Origin: Tectiglobus sp039183375
GTDB taxonomy: Bacteria > Pseudomonadota > Alphaproteobacteria > Rhizobiales > Hyphomicrobiaceae
NCBI GenBank assembly: GCA_039183375.1
Contig: JBCDBQ010000179.1
Location: forward strand, 1-12,246
Length of the DNA stretch: 12,246 bases
Direction: 5' to 3'
The translations under genes were made by a program, and so were the position numbers. Positions 1 through 6,034 of the stretch are shown here, piece by piece (positions within the stretch are counted from its first letter, which is position 1; every line of letters begins with the position of its first letter). The notes under the pieces are model-generated. The model did no database searches and was not told where the DNA came from. It worked only from the letters and a program-made list of their open reading frames with translations.

Positions 1-954
1 CGATTGTGCAAAACCGTAGATGTGTTTGTGCACTCCCTCAGGCCTCAAGCGATTCAAAAGCTCGGCCTGTCTTATGAAGATGTCAGCGCTGCCAACCCCA
101 GCATCGTCTATTGCTCTGCTTGGGGGTTTCGATCGGATGGGCCCTATGCCGAACGCCCGGCCTATGACGATGTTATCCAAGGCATGTCGGGTATTGCAGA
201 TTTGCCGACCAAGCGTGGTGGTGAAGCACCGGAATTCGCACCGATGGTTATGGCAGACAAGGTTTCGGGCTTGCACGCCGTCGCCGCCATCACGAGCGCT
301 TTGTTTCACCGCGAAAAAACCGGTCAAGGGCAAGCAGTCGAAGTGCCAATGTTCGAGAGCATCGCAGCGTTTAATCTTGCCGAGCACATGGCCGGAGCCG
401 TATTTGACCCGCCGTTAGGCCCGATGGGCTACAACCGTGTCCTGGTTGAACATCGCAGACCCCACCGGACGGCAGACGGCTTCATGGTCGTGCTGCCTTA
501 CAACAACAAGCAGTGGCAGAGTTTCTTCAAGGCGGCTGGCAGAGTGGACATGCTTGACGACCCGCGCTGCCATGATGCGAAGTTGCGTGCCAGCCAAAAC
601 GCAGAAATGTACGCGATGATCTCTGAGATCGTGCCGCAAAAGTCGACGGCCGAGTGGGAGGAGCTGCTGGCGGCAGCGGATGTACCATCGGAGCGTGTCA
701 ATCGGATTGAGGATCTCGAGAACGACGAGCATCTCAAAGCACTGGGTTTCTTTCAGACCTATGAGCACCCAACCGAAGGCCGCCTGAAAACACCGTCGGC
801 ACCGCTCCAGTTTTCAAAGACGCCCGCTCAGACGGTGAGAAGTCATCCGCCGCAGCTCGGTGAGCAGACCGAAGAGATTCTTGCCGAGGCAGGGTTCTCA
901 GGTGATGACATTGCGACGTTGATCGGGGCGGGTGCCGTCAAGAGCGCCAGTTAA
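1..954 (+). CDS. Family III CoA-transferase (CaiB/BaiF), 5'-truncated by window edge
   Basis: This is the C-terminal part of a CaiB/BaiF-family CoA-transferase, a soluble enzyme that moves CoA between carboxylic acids. The reading frame is open from base 1 and the first residues visible (VDVFVHSLRP) are the family block that normally lies about 70-80 residues into the protein. The real start is therefore outside the window, and the TTG at base 4 is not a start. Other family landmarks are the VYCSAWGF strand, the GQGQAVEVPMFES block, and the late RRPHRTADGFMVVLPY block. The nucleophilic Asp of formyl-CoA transferase (Asp169) appears to align with Glu at bases 355-357, as I recall for the subgroup with the VEVPMFE signature. 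The acyl substrate cannot be told from sequence. Its last codons carry a tandem repeat described separately. It is a different subgroup from the racemase-like homologue at 4775. Confidence 0.9.
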   Translation, partial: RLCKTVDVFVHSLRPQAIQKLGLSYEDVSAANPSIVYCSAWGFRSDGPYAERPAYDDVIQGMSGIADLPTKRGGEAPEFAPMVMADKVSGLHAVAAITSALFHREKTGQGQAVEVPMFESIAAFNLAEHMAGAVFDPPLGPMGYNRVLVEHRRPHRTADGFMVVLPYNNKQWQSFFKAAGRVDMLDDPRCHDAKLRASQNAEMYAMISEIVPQKSTAEWEELLAAADVPSERVNRIEDLENDEHLKALGFFQTYEHPTEGRLKTPSAPLQFSKTPAQTVRSHPPQLGEQTEEILAEAGFSGDDIATLIGAGAVKSAS

Positions 955-972
955 GCATCGTTTAAGCATCGT
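951..972. repeat. Perfect 11-base tandem duplication over a stop codon; forms a TTAA-N7-TTAA box
   Basis: The unit TTAAGCATCGT occurs twice without a gap (951-961 and 962-972). The first copy contains the TAA stop of the CoA-transferase. Because the unit is 11 bases long and begins with TTAA, the duplication creates TTAA-N7-TTAA at 951-965, which is the spacing of the CtrA response-regulator site known from Caulobacter and other alphaproteobacteria. It lies about 76 bases upstream of the recR ATG. Binding is an inference from pattern only, and simple slippage duplication explains the repeat equally well. Confidence 0.75.
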
Positions 973-1041
973 TTTCAAACCACCAGAAACGGGCTATCCG
1001 GTAGGGCATATTGATTCGCTGCGCCAGAGGCTCGGGACAGC

Positions 1042-1650
1042 ATGAGCACGAATAAGATTGGTGGACCTGAAATTGAGAGGCTCGTCCAGCTGTTAGGACG
1101 ATTGCCAGGCCTCGGTCATCGTTCGGCCAGGAAAGCCGCACTCGCCTTGCTTAAGCGGCGCGAAGACCTGCTCAATCCTCTTGCCGAAGCGATGCGTGTT
1201 GCATCAGAGAAGCTCATCGAATGTCCGCAATGCGGGAATATTGATACGGTTGCGCCTTGCACGATCTGCTCAGATCCTCGCCGCGACCAATCAACAATAG
1301 TCGTTGTCGAGGAGATCGCTGATCTCTGGGCCTTGGAAAGAGCCGGCGTCGTGAAAGGCTTGTTCCATGTCCTTGGCGGTCACTTGTCGCCGCTGGATGG
1401 TGTCGGTCCCGAGCAGCTGAACATCGGAAAACTGATCGAGCGCGCCCACGAGCCGGCCGTGACAGAGATCATTCTGGCTCTCAATGTCACCGTCGAGGGT
1501 CAATCCACCGCGCACTACCTGCTGGATGCGCTAGAAGATGCGGACGTGACCGTGACACGTCTCGCACAAGGCGTGCCTGTTGGTGGCGAATTGGACTATC
1601 TCGACGAGGGCACGCTCGCCGCCGCAATCAAGTCACGGCGGCAAGTCTAG
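1042..1650 (+). CDS. recR: Recombination mediator protein RecR
   Basis: RecR works with RecO (and RecF) to load RecA onto SSB-coated gapped DNA during recombinational repair. The 202-residue length is typical. Visible parts in order: an N-terminal helix-hairpin-helix (LLGRLPGLGHRSARKAALAL, residues 17-36); a four-cysteine zinc finger with Cys61, Cys64, Cys73 and Cys76; a Toprim domain from about residue 84, with VVVEE, the LGGHLSPLDG block (111-120) and ALNVTVEGQSTAHYL; and the C-terminal TRLAQGVPVGGELDYLDEGTL block. The ATG start is preceded by weak purine-rich stretches (CCAGAGG, then GGGACA). In many alphaproteobacteria recR follows dnaX and ybaB. Here the upstream neighbour is a CoA-transferase gene 87 bases away, so recR probably has its own promoter; a weak TTTTCA-N17-TATCCG lies at 972-1000. 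It converges with the HerA-like gene. Confidence 0.97.
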   Translation: MSTNKIGGPEIERLVQLLGRLPGLGHRSARKAALALLKRREDLLNPLAEAMRVASEKLIECPQCGNIDTVAPCTICSDPRRDQSTIVVVEEIADLWALERAGVVKGLFHVLGGHLSPLDGVGPEQLNIGKLIERAHEPAVTEIILALNVTVEGQSTAHYLLDALEDADVTVTRLAQGVPVGGELDYLDEGTLAAAIKSRRQV

Positions 1651-1654
1651 AAGT

Positions 1655-1675
1655 CAGCGCTTATCGCTTGCGCTG
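1655..1675. terminator. GC-rich hairpin at the recR / HerA convergent junction (possible shared terminator)
   Basis: CAGCGC at 1655-1660 and GCGCTG at 1670-1675 form a perfect six-base stem around a nine-base loop. The hairpin occupies the 10-base gap between the recR stop and the HerA-like stop and extends into the last codons of the latter. Neither strand has a following T-run, so it is a weak intrinsic terminator at best, but it is the only structured element at this tail-to-tail junction. Confidence 0.35.
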
Positions 1676-3676
1676 CTGAAGGCGTTCACGAATCGAGCGA
1701 AGCGCATCTGATCCATTCCCAGCTGCTTCTCCACTCGCAGCTTGCTGGCGCGGAGCACCTGCATCGGGTTGTGCGGCCCGAATTGATGGACGGGCTGCTG
1801 CCGGTGCTGCTGCTTGACCACCGGCGCTGGGCTCTCTGCGCAATGCTGCTGCCGCTCGGCGCTGCATCGCCGCCGGTGCTTCTCCGCGCGGTTGCCCGCC
1901 TGCGGCCGGGGCCTCAATAGCTGGCGCTGGTAACGCAGTTTCGGCAGAACTAGAAATACCCATGGCATCGGCCAACATGGCGTTCTGGTCCAGATCATCA
2001 CCGGTCGCACCACCGCCAGATGCACGCCATCGCTCGACAAGTCGGTCGAGGAAGTCCTCATCGCCGAGTGAGCTTTGCCACTTTTCGCTAAAGCGGGCCG
2101 TAGATGACCGTGGCAATGCTGCTGGCGGCAACATGTCGAAGCGGAGCCGCACGGGCAACGTGACGCCGTCGCCGAAAGCAATAGCTTCGCGCTGACCCAA
2201 CGCCGGCAAGAATTCCAACAGGCCCGAACCTGTATCAGAGACAGCCGACTGCACGATTTGTTGGTCTCGGTCGTTCGACATTCTGAGTGCAAACACTGTG
2301 TTGCACTGAGACAGTATTGTCGGATCGATCTCAGCTGGTCGCTGGGTTACGATGCAAAGCGAAGCACCGTACTTGCGGCCTTCCTTGGCAATCTTAGCAA
2401 TCGATCTGCGGCATGGTTCGAAGCCAGAATCCTGCTTGGCCGGCACGTATCGGTGGGCTTCCTCGCACACCAGCGTCACTGGGATGTGCCCTTCGCCCCA
2501 AAGTGCGAAGTCGAACGTCATCCGGCACAGGACCGAGACAACAACATTGACGATCTCACTCGGCAAGCCTGTCAGTTCGAGAATGGTAATCGGTTTCTCA
2601 TTGACCGGTACTCGGAAGATCCGTCCGAGGATTTGCGCCATGCCGTCATAGACGGTGAGCTGGCCGAACATGAAGGCGTAGCGGCCATCCTGGCTGATCA
2701 TTTCTATCCGCTGACGCAGCTGGCGATACGGATGCAGGTCCTTCTTGTTCTCAAGACGGCCCATCCGGTCGTCGATCATCGCAAGGATATCTGACATCCG
2801 GTAGGGAACCGGTGTATCGACCGTAAAGCGACCCGCCTCGCCACCTCGGCGCAGCGACTGACCATCCTTGTTCGAACGGCCGGACTGGTAGTTGGACTTG
2901 GCAATCGGGACCAGTTCTTGGAGAATTTCGATTTCTGATTTGTAGTGGTCTGCGCCACCCATCAGAACCTCAACCAGCTCTTCAAAGTTAAGCAGCCAGT
3001 AGGGCAGCTGCATATTGCGTGGCGAGATAACTTCGCCCCACTCTTTGAAGGCGGTCGCATATTCGTTGTGCGGGTCGAGCAGCACGATGTGTGCGTTGGG
3101 GTTTTGTTCCAGAATTGCCCGCAGGATCAATGCGGTCGTGCAGGATTTACCGGTGCCTGTTGTGCCGAGAATGGCGAAGTGCTTGCCGAGCAGGTCGTCG
3201 ACCTTGACCATCGCAGGGATCGTTGAGTCCTGACGGATCCCTCCGACGCGGACTGAACCAGACATGTCACCGCAGAATGCGCACTGCAGCTGCTCTGTTG
3301 AGGCAACGCGAACGCGGTCGCCAAGCGACGGATAAACGGTAACGCCGCGATTGAATGAGGCGCTCTTTCCATCGTCACTGTTGCGCAGTTCACCAACGAG
3401 CCCAAGCTCCGCGATCCAGATCTCGACGTCGTTATCACCCTGCGCAGGAACCGGGACGCTCAAAGCCGACACAATCGCCAGAACGGTCGTGTTGGCCTGA
3501 GGGATAGCCATCAGAGTACCCATCTCGGGGCGCTCCGAAAGCTTCAGCGCTGCACCATTGTTCTGGTTGTCGAGAAGCACAATGGCCTTCGATCCCGTGA
3601 CAGACACAATGCGCCCGATGGAGCCATCATGTACCGGGCTTGATACAATGGACTTTGCGGTCGCCATCTCAGACAT
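1661..3676 (-). CDS. HerA-like hexameric ATPase / DNA translocase (DUF87 family)
   Basis: A 671-residue HerA/FtsK-superfamily ATPase. Family members form hexameric rings that pump DNA, often with a NurA-type nuclease. Residues about 15-150 form a HAS-barrel-like N-terminal domain, with a CxxC pair at Cys132/Cys135. The ATPase core has Walker A GTTGTGKS (171-178), LLDPHNEY (199-206), Walker B VTLVCEEAHRY with Glu405/Glu406 (400-410), and the sensor VTQRP (443-447) followed by FALRMSN. After about residue 550 comes a roughly 100-residue Ala/Pro/Gln/Arg-rich low-complexity stretch, ending in a charged helical peptide, SDALRSIRERLQQRKR. The ATG overlaps the histidine kinase stop by 8 bases (ATGTCTGA) and has a good GGAAGG site 5 bases upstream, inside the kinase gene. 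No nuclease gene is adjacent. It may serve chromosome maintenance or repair or, less likely, defence; the sequence does not decide. Confidence 0.9.
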   Translation of the reverse strand: MSEMATAKSIVSSPVHDGSIGRIVSVTGSKAIVLLDNQNNGAALKLSERPEMGTLMAIPQANTTVLAIVSALSVPVPAQGDNDVEIWIAELGLVGELRNSDDGKSASFNRGVTVYPSLGDRVRVASTEQLQCAFCGDMSGSVRVGGIRQDSTIPAMVKVDDLLGKHFAILGTTGTGKSCTTALILRAILEQNPNAHIVLLDPHNEYATAFKEWGEVISPRNMQLPYWLLNFEELVEVLMGGADHYKSEIEILQELVPIAKSNYQSGRSNKDGQSLRRGGEAGRFTVDTPVPYRMSDILAMIDDRMGRLENKKDLHPYRQLRQRIEMISQDGRYAFMFGQLTVYDGMAQILGRIFRVPVNEKPITILELTGLPSEIVNVVVSVLCRMTFDFALWGEGHIPVTLVCEEAHRYVPAKQDSGFEPCRRSIAKIAKEGRKYGASLCIVTQRPAEIDPTILSQCNTVFALRMSNDRDQQIVQSAVSDTGSGLLEFLPALGQREAIAFGDGVTLPVRLRFDMLPPAALPRSSTARFSEKWQSSLGDEDFLDRLVERWRASGGGATGDDLDQNAMLADAMGISSSAETALPAPAIEAPAAGGQPRGEAPAAMQRRAAAALRREPSAGGQAAAPAAARPSIRAAQPDAGAPRQQAASGEAAGNGSDALRSIRERLQQRKR

Positions 3677-4589
3677 CTTTACCTTCCAAGCGGTTGTTAT
3701 GTTTGGGCGGAGTTGAAGCCTTTATTTCCGCAGCAATTTCTGGATCAAGGGTCGCGACGAGGTTGCGAGACGGCAACGTGATCGTGACTTCTGTTCCCTG
3801 GCTCTTTTCACTTTGAATAAGGATTTCCCCACCGTGCAGTTCGACGAGCGCGCGTGCGATGGGAAGACCGAGCCCGGTGCCCTCGCGCCAGCGCGTATGG
3901 GAGCCGTCGACCTGGCCAAACGGGGTCAACGCGATGTCGATTTCTTCTTCCGTCATGCCAACACCTGTATCGGTGACATGAATGCAGACGCCGACATCGG
4001 CGAGCCGGGACATGCGCACGGCAACTTCGCCACCAGCGGGTGTGAATTTGATCGCGTTTGAAATGATGTTTGTCAGAACCTGCTTCAGCTTCGCGGCATC
4101 ACCACGAATCGGAGGGAGTTGCTTGTCGGTGGTGCAACTCATCTCAACGTCCGCGTCTTTGGCCGATGACCGCAGGCCTTCAACGGCTGCATCTGCAACG
4201 TCAGCTAACGAAAATTCATTGTGGTCGAGCGTATAGCGCCCGCTCTGCATCTTCGAGATGTCGAGGATGTCGTTGATAATCGCGAGGAGTTGGCCTGCCG
4301 AGTCGTGGATGAGTTCAGCATACTGGACGACGTCTTCGTCCGTGATCGGCGCATCCTTGTGTCTCGAAAGAATTTTCGAGAACCCGATCACCGTGTTCAG
4401 CGGTGTCCTGAGCTCATGGCTCATGTTTGCTATGAATTCGGACTTTACCCGGCTCGCCATCTCGGCTTCGAGTCGAGCTGACTGTTCCGCCGAGCGCGCG
4501 CGCCGACGCAGGACTGCATCGCCGAGCAGGGAGGAGTATTCGTTCAATAGAGTATTTGTTCTATTGTTGCCGAACGAGCCGTTCATCAT
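3669..4589 (-). CDS. Soluble orphan histidine kinase (HisKA-HATPase_c), no sensor domain
   Basis: A 306-residue two-component histidine kinase. The N-terminal 50 residues are a charged, probably coiled-coil segment without membrane helices or a PAS/GAF domain. The HisKA domain follows, with phospho-acceptor His58 in NMSHELRTPLN (55-65) and the second helix IHDSAGQLLAIINDILDISK. The catalytic domain has the N-box LTNIISNAIKF (172-182), DTGVGM (207-212), LTPFGQ, and the GTGLGLPIARALVE block (237-250). The last 30 residues are likely disordered. The HisKA sequence resembles the PleC/DivJ/PdhS type of alphaproteobacteria. No response regulator is nearby, so the partner is unknown. Two adjacent ATGs (4589 and 4586) could start it and the ribosome site is weak (AGG). 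It is transcribed with, and overlaps, the HerA-like gene. Confidence 0.93.
   Translation of the reverse strand: MMNGSFGNNRTNTLLNEYSSLLGDAVLRRRARSAEQSARLEAEMASRVKSEFIANMSHELRTPLNTVIGFSKILSRHKDAPITDEDVVQYAELIHDSAGQLLAIINDILDISKMQSGRYTLDHNEFSLADVADAAVEGLRSSAKDADVEMSCTTDKQLPPIRGDAAKLKQVLTNIISNAIKFTPAGGEVAVRMSRLADVGVCIHVTDTGVGMTEEEIDIALTPFGQVDGSHTRWREGTGLGLPIARALVELHGGEILIQSEKSQGTEVTITLPSRNLVATLDPEIAAEIKASTPPKHNNRLEGKDV
3682..3687 (-). promoter_or_regulatory. Shine-Dalgarno of the HerA-like gene, inside the kinase coding end
   Basis: On the minus strand GGAAGG lies 5 bases before the ATG at 3676 and within the last codons of the kinase gene. It is a near-ideal site and supports ATG 3676 over the internal ATG three codons later. 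Its position means that ribosomes finishing the kinase cover it, which favours translational coupling of the two proteins. Confidence 0.7.
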
Positions 4590-4642
4590 GGCCTGTGTGT
4601 GATCTTTGTAGCCTATTTGCCACGGATATTAAGTCGAATAGG

Positions 4643-4680
4643 ATAATCCCTCGTTAATGAATTGGTTGACGAATGGTTAA
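4643..4680 (-). promoter_or_regulatory. Possible kinase-HerA operon promoter with CtrA-like box
   Basis: Reading the minus strand, TTAA-N7-TCAA spans 4680-4666, one mismatch from the TTAA-N7-TTAA CtrA consensus, in the context TTAACCATTCGTCAACC that resembles known alphaproteobacterial CtrA sites. A further TTAA follows at 4657-4654. A -10-like GATTAT lies at 4648-4643, so the second half-site sits where the -35 element would be. That is the arrangement of CtrA-activated promoters in Caulobacter. The predicted transcript would start near 4636, giving a leader of about 45 bases. The -35 itself is poor, as expected for an activator-dependent promoter. The evidence is pattern only. Confidence 0.4.
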
Positions 4681-4759
4681 GGCGTGGATCACGCGGCCTG
4701 GGATCTACTTTGACGGCTGAAGAGCAGGCCGAAGCGGCACCATTAATCGAGCAGAATCG

Positions 4760-4765
4760 GGAAGG
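4760..4765 (+). promoter_or_regulatory. Shine-Dalgarno of the racemase gene
   Basis: GGAAGG lies 9 bases before the ATG at 4775 and supports that start. The rest of 4590-4774 holds the divergent promoters. For the plus strand I see TTGACG at 4666 and at 4710, but neither has a convincing -10 at standard spacing. Confidence 0.55.
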
Positions 4766-4774
4766 TAATCGGCG

Positions 4775-5908
4775 ATGGAGCAACAAACAGTTGGACCGTT
4801 GAGCGGAATCCGTGTCGTCGAAATGGCGGGTATCGGCCCCTGCCCGCTGGCTGGGCAGATCCTGGGGGATCTCGGTGCAGACGTGATCATCATTGACCGC
4901 CCCGGAGGGGATCCCAACTGGGCGATGGATAATGACGTCACGCGTCGCAACAAGCGATCCGTTGCGCTGAACTTAAAATCGGAACAAGGAAAGGCTGCGG
5001 CCCAGAAGTTGATTGCGAGCGCGGATGTCTTGATTGAGGGCTTTCGGCCGGGCGTTATGGAGCGGCTGGGCCTGGGGCCGGAAGATTGTGCAGCCCACAA
5101 CAAAAAGCTCGTTTACGGCCGAATGACGGGTTGGGGACAGACGGGGCCCTTGGCGTCGTCGGCCGGTCACGACATCAATTACATCGCGTTGACCGGGGCT
5201 CTGCATGCCATGGGAGACCGGGATCGGCCACCAACCCCACCGCTCAATCTTATCGGCGACTATGGCGGCGGCGCCATGTTCCTGATTACAGGTGTGCTGG
5301 CGGCCCTCCTGGAGGCCAAAAGCTCAGGGCAGGGCCAGGTGATCGATACCGCCATGACGGAGGGCACCTCGATTTTGGCTGGAATCTTCTCAACATATCG
5401 CGCGAACCAGTTCTGGAACGACGAAAGATCATCGAATTTTGTCGACGGTGGCGCCCATCACTACGGAGCATATGCAGCCAAAGATGGTAAATTCGTCACG
5501 ATTGGCTCACTGGAACCGCAGTTTTATGCTGAACTCCTAGAAAAACTCGATTTGCCGCCAGAGCTGGCCGAAACCCGGCTCGATCAGTCGACCTGGCCTG
5601 AAATGCGGTTGCGGTTGGAGGAGGTGTTTCTCAGCAAAACACGAGACGAGTGGGTTGATATTCTTGAAGGAACGGACGTCTGCTTCGCACCGGCTCTGAC
5701 GTTTGCTGAGGCCCCCGACCACCCACAAAATGTCGCCCGCAACGCCTATGTGGACGTTGACGGAATCGCACAACCATCACCAGCACCGAGATTCAGTCGT
5801 ACGCCGGGAGTTGTCCGCCATGGCGCCAGGCCGGTCGGCCACGACACCGCCACGGTACTCAGCGAAATTGGCCTAACGGAAGCGGAAATCGGGCAGATAA
5901 GATCGTAG
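4775..5908 (+). CDS. Alpha-methylacyl-CoA racemase (AMACR/MCR type, CaiB superfamily)
   Basis: A 377-residue family III CoA-transferase-fold protein whose whole length follows the racemase branch. The Mycobacterium tuberculosis MCR catalytic residues His126, Asp156 and Glu241 correspond here to His132 (AGHDINY), Asp162 (NLIGDYGGG) and Glu247 (GSLEPQFY), all shifted by the same six residues. Racemase-type blocks GRMTGWGQTGP (115-125) and APRFSRTP near the C-terminus are also present. The enzyme would interconvert (2R)- and (2S)-methylacyl-CoA, allowing beta-oxidation of methyl-branched acyl chains such as isoprenoid acids or sterol side chains, in the cytoplasm. The family places a deprotonating residue pair around CoA-thioester C2, and both are retained. 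A GGAAGG site precedes the ATG. It is divergent from the kinase-HerA pair and has no fatty-acid genes beside it in the window. Confidence 0.93.
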   Translation: MEQQTVGPLSGIRVVEMAGIGPCPLAGQILGDLGADVIIIDRPGGDPNWAMDNDVTRRNKRSVALNLKSEQGKAAAQKLIASADVLIEGFRPGVMERLGLGPEDCAAHNKKLVYGRMTGWGQTGPLASSAGHDINYIALTGALHAMGDRDRPPTPPLNLIGDYGGGAMFLITGVLAALLEAKSSGQGQVIDTAMTEGTSILAGIFSTYRANQFWNDERSSNFVDGGAHHYGAYAAKDGKFVTIGSLEPQFYAELLEKLDLPPELAETRLDQSTWPEMRLRLEEVFLSKTRDEWVDILEGTDVCFAPALTFAEAPDHPQNVARNAYVDVDGIAQPSPAPRFSRTPGVVRHGARPVGHDTATVLSEIGLTEAEIGQIRS

Positions 5909-5938
5909 TTTTCGCTTATCGGTGTGTGGGAAAGTCTA

Positions 5939-5989
5939 ATGAACAAGGACAGTCCATGCAGATCGTGCTACATCGCCCTCGGTTGTTGA
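5939..5989 (+). other. 16-codon mini-ORF before the dehydratase (possible leader peptide, weak)
   Basis: ATG at 5939 opens a 16-residue frame (MNKDSPCRSCYIALGC) ending in TGA at 5987-5989. It is preceded by GGGAAAG four bases upstream, a better ribosome site than that of the dehydratase itself. The peptide contains three cysteines. It ends 45 bases before the dehydratase ATG and 3 bases before its alternative TTG start. It could be a translated leader or chance; nothing beyond position and ribosome site supports it. Confidence 0.15.
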
Positions 5990-6034
5990 GTTTTGGGGCT
6001 GGTTAGCACTTTGGACCCTGACAAGAAAAATAAT

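Noticed and set aside
1654..2292. 212-residue minus-strand frame overlapping the HerA C-terminus
   Set aside because: It lies in another frame of the HerA gene, is rich in Arg/His/Cys with no motif, and the HerA frame carries all ATPase motifs. It is a shadow produced by the repetitive GC-rich tail region.
2258..2794. 178-residue plus-strand frame antisense to HerA
   Set aside because: It has no recognised family and falls entirely opposite the HerA ATPase core.
1661..4589. Kinase-HerA pair as a phage-defence island
   Set aside because: No nuclease, SIR2, DUF4297 or other effector is attached or adjacent, no mobile element or composition shift is visible, and the flanks are housekeeping (recR). 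Defence cannot be supported from this window.
4666..4738. TTGACG at 4666 and 4710 as -35 elements for the racemase gene
   Set aside because: No acceptable -10 hexamer at 16-18 base spacing follows either of them, so no plus-strand promoter is called.
5896..5920. GATAAG ... CTTATC inverted repeat at the racemase stop
   Set aside because: A six-base AT-rich stem with a 13-base loop, and no T-run after it. Too weak to call a terminator.
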